The notes under the pieces were generated by a model. It was given only the letters and a program-made list of their open reading frames with translations, ran no database searches and was not told where the DNA came from. Source: Eikenella exigua (GTDB lineage Bacteria > Pseudomonadota > Gammaproteobacteria > Burkholderiales > Neisseriaceae). From it: 64,000 nt of DNA. Shown here one piece after another: positions 49,140 through 57,148 of the stretch. Each line of letters opens with the position of its first letter. Position 1 is the stretch's first letter. The translations under genes and the position numbers were made by a program. The DNA is taken from NCBI RefSeq assembly GCF_008805035.1, contig NZ_CP038018.1, positions 1,364,001 to 1,428,000 on the forward strand, read 5' to 3'.

Positions 49140-49702
49140 TTTTTCAGGTAGATTCTCCAGCCATCCTGCCCCTCAAACCACCTGCTTCACCGGCAATGCC
49201 CGATACACCAGCAAAGTCAGTACCAAACACAGCGGCAGCCACAGCGCTGGCGACTGGTTCGACAATTCCAGCATAAACACCAGCGTGGTAATCAGCATTT
49301 TCTACGCCACACCCAAAACACCACTGCTCCCACAAATGCTGCCGCCCCCATATCCACTACCGGCAGTCAAACATTCCACGCACAGGCTACCAGTGCTCAT
49401 GTTTTAACCCACTCATCCGGAAAAGGAAAATCCAGTAGCGGATACTGAATCACATCATCCAATGCCGAGCGCACCATCACAACACCATGCCGCAAGCCAA
49501 TAGCGCAGCAGCACTATCAAACGCCGCAGCGGTATGCTCTATTCCACCATCACGCAGTACGACAACTCTCTACATTCAGCGGATAACCAAACGCCAAATG
49601 CTGTACCGTGTGCAGCAGCAATGTCAGCACAATGCCGGTAATGCCCGCTGCTACGCCGATGAGCAACAGGGAAAGGACTAACTCGGAAAACAAGGTTTTC
49701 AT
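49140..49702 (-). pseudogene. Remnant of a Clc-type chloride channel gene
   Basis: On the minus strand a start at 49702 reads MKTLFSELVLSLLLIGVAAG and ITGIVLTLLLHTVQHLAFGY, the first helices of ClcA-like channels, then hits a stop. Further on, an out-of-frame stretch reads MGAAAFVGAVVFWVWRRK and MLITTLVFMLELSNQSPALW, matching a late Clc helix region. The selectivity-filter middle part is absent. So both ends survive with the core deleted and frames broken. The function is lost. Confidence 0.6.
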
Positions 49703-49732
49703 ATGGCATATTTTGAGGAGCTCAAACGGTAA

Positions 49733-49840
49733 TATAGCTGAGGCAATTATTTTTCCCTACCAGGTGGTGAGCCGTAGACAGTATGAGTAATACGAGAAGG
49801 CGATCCAACGTAGCAGGAATAAATAAGAGCTTTAGCTACA
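49733..49840. repeat. Correia-like element, 108 bp, diverged ends
   Basis: Begins tatagctgaggcaattattt and ends, on the reverse strand, tgtagctaaagctcttattt: inverted repeats agreeing at about 14 of 20 positions. The core (ccaggtggtgagccgtagac) matches the Correia-type core. The TATAGCTRARG terminal version differs from the copies at 44819 (TATAGTGGA) and 31559 (TATAGCAAG). Confidence 0.55.
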
Positions 49841-49848
49841 AACAACTT

Positions 49849-49902
49849 CAGGCTACCTGAAAACTTCTGTATGAATGAAGCAGAAATTTTTCAGGTAGCC
49901 TG
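49849..49902 (-). terminator. Inverted eikDUS pair after the TetR gene
   Basis: CAGGCTACCTGAAA and TTTCAGGTAGCCTG, 14 bp stem with about 26 nt loop, 18 bp past the TetR stop. Confidence 0.55.
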
Positions 49903-49919
49903 TATGCGGTACGGAAATA

Positions 49920-50594
49920 TTAAGCCTTATGCTGCCGCATACTCAGTGGCAGAGGTTTAAAAGACTGAGTGCACAAATCCGGCGAATGCTGCAATGCCTT
50001 CATGGCGGTACGGATAATATTCGGCGCAGTTTTGCCGATGCTGAATTGTTCGGGCATATTCATCCAAATGTTCATCAGCCCGCTGATAACTGACATCATA
50101 AACACCACCGCCAGATTAATATTCAAATCTTCCGGTAGCTTTTTCTTTTGCAGGCTTAACGTCAGCACATCGGTGAGCTGACGCTGCCACATATCCTGAT
50201 AGCTGCGCATGATTTTCACCACAGAGTGGTTTTGCTCAGTGTATTCGCATTTCAAATGAATGATGTTGCAAAACTTTCTTACGGTTTCATCGGTTTCCAG
50301 CTTTTGAAACAGATTAATGGTGGCTACTTCAAAACTTTCCCAAATATCCGGCGATTGGGTTTCTATATCGTACGCCAACTTGCTAGATAATTCGACAAAT
50401 ACTTTTTGAAACAGACCTTCAAACAAATCTTCTTTATTTTTGAAATGCCAATACAGCGCGCCACGCGTTACGCCGGCAGTTTGAGCGATTTCGTTTAGAG
50501 ATGAACGGCTGACCCCTCTTATATAGAATGTATCCAATGCTGCCTTAAGTAGGTAGTTGCGTGTTTTCTGCGCTTCAATTTTCGTTTTTCTCAT
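49920..50594 (-). CDS. mtrR: TetR-family repressor of the efflux operon (MtrR/AcrR-like)
   Basis: 224 aa from the ATG at 50594 (a GTG lies one codon upstream). The N-terminal helix-turn-helix is typical: TRNYLLKAALDTFYIRGVSR, then SLNEIAQTAGVTRGALYWHF with the YWHFKNKEDLF motif shared by AcrR/MtrR/TtgR. A long ligand-binding C-terminal domain follows. It is divergent from the mtrCDE genes, with a symmetrical site in between, as for neisserial MtrR. The orthology with MtrR itself is likely but not proven. Confidence 0.85.
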   Translation of the reverse strand: MRKTKIEAQKTRNYLLKAALDTFYIRGVSRSSLNEIAQTAGVTRGALYWHFKNKEDLFEGLFQKVFVELSSKLAYDIETQSPDIWESFEVATINLFQKLETDETVRKFCNIIHLKCEYTEQNHSVVKIMRSYQDMWQRQLTDVLTLSLQKKKLPEDLNINLAVVFMMSVISGLMNIWMNMPEQFSIGKTAPNIIRTAMKALQHSPDLCTQSFKPLPLSMRQHKA

Positions 50595-50858
50595 CACTAT
50601 TCCAGAATATTCACTGGTTTATTTATTATTGAATTCTGTCATGTTTAGAGCAGGCTTTCAAGCTTCCTATCGGCTCGCCCGCGCAATAATGTTGCTTTTT
50701 AGTATATTAGCATTTCTTCATTTGAATAGCCATAGACAACATACAATAATGTATGTAAAATATTATTTTTATTCTCTAGCGGCTGCTTCCGCCCCCATGG
50801 GCTTCAAGCGGCCATAATTCATTAAATTAGACATCAACTTAACAAGGCCATCATCATA
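50595..50858. promoter_or_regulatory. Divergent mtrR/mtrC promoter and operator region
   Basis: Low in GC. It contains the inverted repeat ACATAC-AATAAT-GTATGT (50739-50756). A -35 TTGAAT (50722-50727) is followed at 17 bp by AATAAT (50745-50750), which would be the mtrC -10. The repeat covers the -10, so a bound TetR dimer would shut the operon off. Confidence 0.6.
50739..50756. promoter_or_regulatory. Likely repressor operator over the mtrC -10
   Basis: ACATAC and GTATGT, 6 nt apart, perfect inverted repeat that includes the proposed -10 AATAAT. AcrR/TtgR-type repressors bind similar AT-rich repeats with TTAC/GTAA-like arms. Confidence 0.55.
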
Positions 50859-52130
50859 ATGACATATTTCAGCATATCAGGGAAAACGAGCTTCAGGCTG
50901 AGTGCAATCGTCGTGACTTCCGTATTAGCGCTGTCTGCTTGCGGCAAAAGCGAGCCACAGCGGCAGAGTGAGCTGGAATTAGTAGTAAGCGTGCTTACCG
51001 TGAAGGCAGAAGACACCACCATCAACACCGAACTGCCCGGCCGTTTGGAATCATTCCGCTCTGCCGAAGTGCGCCCGCAGGTGAGCGGCATCATCAAACG
51101 CCGCCTGTTCCAAGAAGGCAGTTATGTACAAGCTGGCCAGGCGCTGTATCAACTGGACGACGCCAGCTACTCAGCCGGCCTTGCCAGCGCACGCGCCCAG
51201 CTAGCTGCCGCCGAAGCCGCTCAGGCTAAAGCCAATGCCGATTTGGCACGCTACCAGCCCTTGGTAGCTGCTGATGCCATCAGCAAACAGGAATACGATG
51301 CTGCCGTGGCCGCACAACGTTCTGCCGTGGCCAATGTGAACGCCGCCCGCGCCGCCATCCGCTCGGCGCAGGTTAATGTGAACCACGCTCGCATCACCGC
51401 GCCGATTTCCGGCTATATCGGCCGCTCCAACGTATCCGAAGGTGCATTGCTCACTGCCGGTGGTGCAACCGTACTGGCCACCATCCAGCAAACCAATCCG
51501 ATGTATGCAAACGTTACCCAGTCTGCGCTGGATGTGATGAAACTGCGCCGCCAGATTGCCGAAGGCCAGATGAGTGCGGTAAACGGCGCAGTGGAAGTAA
51601 CCATTATTTTAGAAGACGGCAGCGAATACCCGCAAAAAGGCCGCCTGCTGTTTACCGACCCGACGGTAAACGAAACCACCGGCCAGGTTTCCCTGCGTGT
51701 GGAAGTGCCGAACGACGACAATATCCTGCTACCCGGTCTGTATGTGCGCGTACGCCTGCCGCAGGCACAAGCCAACAGCGCCTACCTCATTCCGCAACGC
51801 GCCGTTACCCGTGGTGCCAAAAATACCGTGGTAATCGTAGCGTCCGATGGCTCAATGCGCCAACAGGAAGTAACCATTGCCGGCCAAAGCGGCAACAATT
51901 GGATTATTACCGGCGGGCTGAAAGACGGCGACAAAGTAGCCATAGACGGCACCATGATTGCCGGCATGATGGGGGCGCAAAAAGTGAAAACCCAGGAATG
52001 GCAAGCCTCACAGCCGCAACAATCTGGCACAGCTGCCGCCCCGATCAAGCCAAACAGCACTTCTGCTCCCGTCCTATCCGGCACAGCAGCCTCCGCTCCG
52101 GCCGCCCAATCTGCTTCCCAAGCCAAATAA
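50859..52130 (+). CDS. mtrC: RND efflux periplasmic adaptor (MtrC/AcrA)
   Basis: 423 aa lipoprotein: signal peptide ending in the lipobox LSAC with Cys28, then an AcrA-type adaptor. In order: beta-barrel/lipoyl half (NTELPGRLESFRSAEVRPQV, IIKRRLFQEGSYVQAGQALY), an alpha-helical hairpin (~100-170), the second lipoyl half (INHARITAPISGYIGRS-like NHARITAPISG), beta-barrel and membrane-proximal domain (RAVTRGAKNTVVIV). A Ser/Ala-rich tail ends it. It links the inner-membrane pump to the outer-membrane channel. Confidence 0.95.
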   Translation: MTYFSISGKTSFRLSAIVVTSVLALSACGKSEPQRQSELELVVSVLTVKAEDTTINTELPGRLESFRSAEVRPQVSGIIKRRLFQEGSYVQAGQALYQLDDASYSAGLASARAQLAAAEAAQAKANADLARYQPLVAADAISKQEYDAAVAAQRSAVANVNAARAAIRSAQVNVNHARITAPISGYIGRSNVSEGALLTAGGATVLATIQQTNPMYANVTQSALDVMKLRRQIAEGQMSAVNGAVEVTIILEDGSEYPQKGRLLFTDPTVNETTGQVSLRVEVPNDDNILLPGLYVRVRLPQAQANSAYLIPQRAVTRGAKNTVVIVASDGSMRQQEVTIAGQSGNNWIITGGLKDGDKVAIDGTMIAGMMGAQKVKTQEWQASQPQQSGTAAAPIKPNSTSAPVLSGTAASAPAAQSASQAK

Positions 52131-52144
52131 AGGGGCGTACGTAA

Positions 52145-55100
52145 ATGGCTAAATTTTTTATTGACCGACCCGTGTTCGCATGGGTTATCTCCATCTTTAT
52201 TATTTTGGCGGGTGTGCTGGCCATCCGAAAACTGCCAGTATCGCAATACCCGTCTGTTGCCGCGCCTACATTCAACCTAACCGCCACCTACCCCGGTGCT
52301 TCCGCCCAAGTGATGGAAGACAGTGTATTGGCAGTGATCGAGCGCAATATGAATGGCGTGGAAGGCTTGGATTATATGTCTACCTCTGCCGACTCCAGCG
52401 GTTCAGGTAGCGTTACCCTCACCTTCACGCCCGACACCGATGAAGACGTGGCACAGCTGGAAGTAAACAACAAGCTGAATGAAGTCTTGTCCAGCCTGCC
52501 TGCCACCGTGCAGCAATACGGTGTACGCATATCCAAATCTCGATCCAACTTCCTGATGGTGGTGGCGCTCTCTTCGCAAACGCAAGATTTGGAAGAAATG
52601 GCCGATTACGCCAAACGCAATATCGTGCCAGAATTGCAACGTGTTGAAGGTGTGGGTGCAGTGCGCCTGTTTGCTGCCGAACGCGCCATGCGTATCTGGG
52701 TAGACCCGCAGAAATTGCAAAACTTCAACCTCTCCTTTGCCGACGTTTCCGCCGCCATCAGCGCACAAAACGTGCAAATTTCCGCTGGCTCGCTCGGCTC
52801 TCTACCATCAGTGCAGGGGCAAACCATCACTGCCACCATCACCGCCGAAGGCCAACTCAGCACGCCAGAAGAATTCGGCAACATCATCCTGCGCAGCACC
52901 ACAGATGGTGCCAACGTTTATCTGCGCGATGTGGCCAAAATCGAGCTAGGTTCGGAAGACTACTCTGCCAGTACCCGCCTCAACGGCAAGCCAAACGTCG
53001 GCATGGCCGTGATGTTGTCCAATAGCGGCAACGCCACCGCCACTGCCGCGCTGGTAAAAGAACGTATGGCCAAATTGGCGCAATATTTCCCCAGTGATGT
53101 TAGCTGGAGCGCTCCGTACGATACCTCCACCTTCGTAGAAATCTCCATCGAACAAGTGGTGCACACCTTGGTGGAAGCCATGGTGTTGGTGTTTATCGTG
53201 ATGTTCGTGTTCCTGCAAAACATCCGCTATACCCTGATCCCCACCATTGTGGTACCGATTTCGCTCTTGGGCGGCTTTGCCGGCATTTATTATTTCGGCA
53301 TGTCGATCAACGTGCTGACCATGTTTGCCATGGTGCTGGTAATCGGTATTGTGGTGGATGATGCCATTGTGGTGGTGGAAAACGTGGAACGCATCATGTC
53401 GGAAGAAGGCCTGCCGCCGCGTGAAGCCACGCATAAAGCTATGGGGCAGATTTCCGGCGCCGTGGTCGGCATTACCGCCGTGTTGATTTCCGTGTTCGTA
53501 CCACTGGCCATGTTCAGCGGCGCCACCGGCAAAATCTACCAGCAGTTTGCCATCACTATGGTGCTCTCTATTGCTTTCTCAGCCTTCCTTGCTCTGTCAC
53601 TCACGCCAGCCTTGTGCGCCTCGCTGCTCAAACCGATTGGGAAAGGGCATCACGAGGAAAAAACCGGCTTCTTCGGCTGGTTTAACCGCAAATTCACCGC
53701 CGGCAACAAGCGCTATGAAGGCTGGGTGGCCGCCCTGCTACACCGTGCCAGCCGTATGCTGATTGTATACTTGGCGCTGGTGGCTGCCGCCGGCCTGCTC
53801 TACACCCGTATCCCGTCCTCCTTCCTACCGTCGGAAGACCAAGGCAACCTGATGGTCAGCATCCAGCTGCCGGCCGGCGCCACCAAAGAGCGTACCGACC
53901 AAACCCTACTGGCCGTGGAGCAGATTGCTCAAAATACACCCGGCGTGAAAGATGTATTTACCGTATCCGGCTTCAGCTTTTCAGGTAGCGGTCAGAACAT
54001 GGCCATGGGCTTTGTGATCCTGAAAAATTGGGACGAACGCAAAGGCGCAGGGGAAGATGCAGCCAGCATCACTCGGAAACTGACTGGTACCTTCATGTCC
54101 AGCGGCCTGATCCGCGACGGTTTCGCTATCGCCGTGAATCCACCGCCCATCCGCGAGCTGGGTAACGGCGGCCTGGAATTCTACCTACAAGACCGCAACA
54201 GCCAAGGCCATCAAGCCCTGCTGGCGGCACGCAATAAATTGATTGCCGAAATGCGTAAAAACCCGATGTTCGGCGACACCCGTGCCGCCGGCTTGGAAGA
54301 CGCACCACAGCTCAAGCTCACCATCGACCGAGCCGCCGCTGCCGCACAAGGCATCAGCATGGCTTCTATCCGCAGCACCTTGGGTACGGCTCTTGGCGGA
54401 GCGTATGTAAACGACTTCCCCAATAACGGCCGCCTGCAAAAAGTGTATGTGCAAGCCGTGCCCCAGGCCCGTATGCAGGCCGAGCAAATTCTGGCCATTA
54501 CCGTGCCTAACGGCCAAGGCGTGGCCGTGCCGCTTTCCACCGTGGTTAGCGCCTCATGGGAAGCCGGCGTGGAGCAGAGCACCCGCTTCAACGGCTATCC
54601 CGCCATGTCGATTAGCGGCGCGGTCAAACCCGGTTTCGCCAGCGGCGACGCTATAGCCGAAGTAGAACGCATCGTATCGCAAATGGACGGCTACAGCGTG
54701 GAGTGGGCGGGCGAATCGCGCGAACAAGCCAGCGGCTCTTCCCAGCGCACCATGCTCTACGGCTTCGTATTGCTGGCCACCTTCCTCGTGCTGGCCGCCC
54801 TGTATGAAAGCTGGTCGATTCCCGCTGCCGTGCTGCTGGTTGCTCCCTTGGGCTTCCTCGGCGTGGTGCTGGGCGTGTTCGGCCGCAACCTGTTCAACGG
54901 CGTATTCGGCATCCGAGAGGTGTTCTTCAACGACATCTATTTCATGGTCGGCATGATTACCGTAATCGGCTTGAGTGCGAAAAACGCGATTCTGATTATC
55001 GAATTTGCCAAAGATCTGCAAGCGCAGGGTAAGAGCGCGATGGAATCAGCCTTGGCCGCCGCCCACCTGCGTTTCCGCCCGATTCTGATGACTTCCTTCG

Positions 55101-55393
55101 CCTTCATCTTGGGCGTGGTGCCGCTATATATCGCTTCCGGCGCCAGCTCCGCCAGCCAGCGCGCCATCGGTACCGCCGTATTCTGGGGTATGTCTGTCGG
55201 CACACTGCTGTCGGTATTTCTGGTACCGCTGTTCTACGTGTTGGTACGCAAGCTGTTTAAACCGTCACAACATGAAACCGAAATGGCCGCCGCCCACACC
55301 AACATCAGCCCCGAGCAGGCCGAATTCTACGTTTCTGCCGCCGAACAAGGGCTGAGCGAAGAAGAGAAACGTGACCTGCATAACGACCAGTAA
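52145..55393 (+). CDS. mtrD: RND efflux pump inner-membrane transporter (MtrD/AcrB)
   Basis: 1082 aa proton-driven multidrug pump. It begins MAKFFIDRPVFAWVI, the HAE-1 family start. TM4 has the proton-relay pair in VLVIGIVVDDAIVVVENVER (Asp-Asp), and TM10 has the conserved Lys in GLSAKNAILIIEFAKD. Two large periplasmic loops (~30-335 and ~560-870) hold porter and docking domains. It is 14 bp after mtrC. A C-terminal tail of ~45 residues (SQHETEMAAAHTN...) is a little longer than in E. coli AcrB. Two DUS-like copies fall inside (SGSGS codons). Confidence 0.97.
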   Translation: MAKFFIDRPVFAWVISIFIILAGVLAIRKLPVSQYPSVAAPTFNLTATYPGASAQVMEDSVLAVIERNMNGVEGLDYMSTSADSSGSGSVTLTFTPDTDEDVAQLEVNNKLNEVLSSLPATVQQYGVRISKSRSNFLMVVALSSQTQDLEEMADYAKRNIVPELQRVEGVGAVRLFAAERAMRIWVDPQKLQNFNLSFADVSAAISAQNVQISAGSLGSLPSVQGQTITATITAEGQLSTPEEFGNIILRSTTDGANVYLRDVAKIELGSEDYSASTRLNGKPNVGMAVMLSNSGNATATAALVKERMAKLAQYFPSDVSWSAPYDTSTFVEISIEQVVHTLVEAMVLVFIVMFVFLQNIRYTLIPTIVVPISLLGGFAGIYYFGMSINVLTMFAMVLVIGIVVDDAIVVVENVERIMSEEGLPPREATHKAMGQISGAVVGITAVLISVFVPLAMFSGATGKIYQQFAITMVLSIAFSAFLALSLTPALCASLLKPIGKGHHEEKTGFFGWFNRKFTAGNKRYEGWVAALLHRASRMLIVYLALVAAAGLLYTRIPSSFLPSEDQGNLMVSIQLPAGATKERTDQTLLAVEQIAQNTPGVKDVFTVSGFSFSGSGQNMAMGFVILKNWDERKGAGEDAASITRKLTGTFMSSGLIRDGFAIAVNPPPIRELGNGGLEFYLQDRNSQGHQALLAARNKLIAEMRKNPMFGDTRAAGLEDAPQLKLTIDRAAAAAQGISMASIRSTLGTALGGAYVNDFPNNGRLQKVYVQAVPQARMQAEQILAITVPNGQGVAVPLSTVVSASWEAGVEQSTRFNGYPAMSISGAVKPGFASGDAIAEVERIVSQMDGYSVEWAGESREQASGSSQRTMLYGFVLLATFLVLAALYESWSIPAAVLLVAPLGFLGVVLGVFGRNLFNGVFGIREVFFNDIYFMVGMITVIGLSAKNAILIIEFAKDLQAQGKSAMESALAAAHLRFRPILMTSFAFILGVVPLYIASGASSASQRAIGTAVFWGMSVGTLLSVFLVPLFYVLVRKLFKPSQHETEMAAAHTNISPEQAEFYVSAAEQGLSEEEKRDLHNDQ

Positions 55394-55396
55394 AAC

Positions 55397-55438
55397 GTTT
55401 TCAGGTAGCCTCTGCCACATTGGAGGCTACCTGAAAAC
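55397..55438 (+). terminator. Inverted eikDUS pair between mtrD and mtrE
   Basis: GTTTTCAGGTAGCCTC and GAGGCTACCTGAAAAC, a perfect 16 bp stem with a 10 nt loop, in the 61 bp between the genes. It ends 17 bp before the mtrE start. No T-run follows, so partial attenuation or mRNA stabilisation is as likely as termination. Confidence 0.5.
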
Positions 55439-55454
55439 CATAAGGACAAAGCAC

Positions 55455-56951
55455 ATGAGAACAACCGTTTTAAAACCGATTGCCGGCAGCTTCGCCTTCA
55501 GCCTGCTGCTCTCCGCCTGCACCCTCGCGCCGCGCTATCAGCAGCCCGAAGTAAACGTGCCCGCCAATTTCCGCTACGACACCGCCGCCGGTCAAAGCAG
55601 CCGTGCCGCCGACACCGGCTGGGAAGACTACTTTGCCGACCCGCGCCTTAAATCCCTGATTACCCTGGCGCTGCAAAACAACCCCGACCTGCGTATGGCC
55701 ACACTGAATGCCGAAGCGGTACGCGCCCAATACGCCATCACCCGCGCCGCCTCCCTGCCCGGCATCAACGCCAGTGGTACCGGCCAACGTGCCCGCGTGG
55801 CGCAAGATTTGAGCGCCACCGGCCGCTCCTACATCGCCGAATCCTACACCGTCGGCCTCGGTATCGCCTCCTACGAGCTCGACCTGTTCGGCAAAGCCCG
55901 CAGCAACAACCAAGCCGCACTGCAAAGCTATTTCAGCAGCGCCGCCGCCCGCGATTCCGCCCACCTCGCGCTGGTTTCTGCCGTGGCCAAAGCCTATTTC
56001 AACGAACGCTACGCTGAAGAATCCATGAAGCTCGCCCAGCGGGTGCTGCAAACCCGCGAGCAAACCTACCGGCTCAACCAAATCCAACACAATGCCGGCG
56101 TGATTTCCGCCGTCAATCTGCGTGAAATGGAAGCCCTGATTGAATCGGCCAAAGCCGACTACGCCGCCGCCCTGCGCGCCCGCGAGCAGGCACACAACGC
56201 CCTGGCCGTGCTGATCAACCAGCCCGTGCCCAATAATCTGCCCGCTGGCCTGCCGCTGAACAAGCAATTCCGCATCACCCAACTGCCCGCCAGCCTCTCC
56301 TCCGACCTGCTGCAAAACCGCCCCGATATCCGCGCTGCCGAGTACAACCTGCGCCAGGCCAATGCCAATATCGGAGCCGCCCGTGCCGCCTTCTTCCCTA
56401 GCATCAGCATCACCAGCAGCATCGGCACCGGCAGCACCGAGATGAATCGCCTATTCGACGGCATAAACCGCACCTGGGTATTCTCCCCCACCATCAAAGT
56501 ACCGATTTTCAACTGGGGCAGTCTGCGCGCCAGCCTGGATGTGACCAAACTGCGCCAGCAATCGGCCGTGGCCGCGTATGAAAAAGCCGTGCAGTCCGCC
56601 TTCCAAGATGTATCCAACGCCCTAGTAGCGCGCGAAACCCTGCAACAGCAATACGATGCCCGCGTGCAAACCCAAAAAGCCTACAACGACCGCCTGCACC
56701 TGATTAATCTGCGCTATCGCCACGGCGTGTCCAGCTCGCTGGAAGTGCTCGATGCCGAACGCAGCAGCTATTCCGCCGATGCCGCCGTGCTCGCCACCCA
56801 GCTTTCCATGCTGGAAAACCTGGCCGACCTTTATAAAGCCCTCGGCGGCGGCCTCAAGCAACACACCGAAGCCGCCCCGGCCGCCGCAGCAACGCCGGCC
56901 CAAACCACAGCAGAAGCCGCTTCTGCCCCTGCTGCAGCAAACGGCAAATAA
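55455..56951 (+). CDS. mtrE: Outer-membrane efflux channel (MtrE/TolC-type, NodT family)
   Basis: 498 aa lipoprotein of the OprM/NodT group. I chose the ATG at 55455 behind AAGGACA. The signal ends in LLLSACTLAPRY, with Cys lipidation. Two OEP repeats follow (WEDYFADPRLKSLITLALQN, RAASLPGINASGTGQR, SYELDLFGKARSNNQAAL, then LLQNRPDIRAAEYNLRQANA, FPSISITSSIGTGS, FQDVSNALVARETLQQQYDA). The tail is rich in Ala, Pro and Gln. It completes a tripartite MtrCDE pump exporting hydrophobic compounds, detergents and host peptides; substrates are inferred from the family. Confidence 0.95.
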   Translation: MRTTVLKPIAGSFAFSLLLSACTLAPRYQQPEVNVPANFRYDTAAGQSSRAADTGWEDYFADPRLKSLITLALQNNPDLRMATLNAEAVRAQYAITRAASLPGINASGTGQRARVAQDLSATGRSYIAESYTVGLGIASYELDLFGKARSNNQAALQSYFSSAAARDSAHLALVSAVAKAYFNERYAEESMKLAQRVLQTREQTYRLNQIQHNAGVISAVNLREMEALIESAKADYAAALRAREQAHNALAVLINQPVPNNLPAGLPLNKQFRITQLPASLSSDLLQNRPDIRAAEYNLRQANANIGAARAAFFPSISITSSIGTGSTEMNRLFDGINRTWVFSPTIKVPIFNWGSLRASLDVTKLRQQSAVAAYEKAVQSAFQDVSNALVARETLQQQYDARVQTQKAYNDRLHLINLRYRHGVSSSLEVLDAERSSYSADAAVLATQLSMLENLADLYKALGGGLKQHTEAAPAAAATPAQTTAEAASAPAAANGK

Positions 56952-57148
56952 TCCGGCTGCCCTCATTACGTTTTCAGGCAGCCTGCCCTGCCGACCCTCC
57001 CACACATATCATAGAAAGGTCGGCAGTTTTTTATCCGTATTCACACCGCAACTGAGGCTACCTGAAAACACCAATTAACCCTGCCCTTGTGAAAACCCGC
57101 CCCGCCCCTATTTGCCCGTATCATCCCCCATCATCAAAAGGAAAATCC

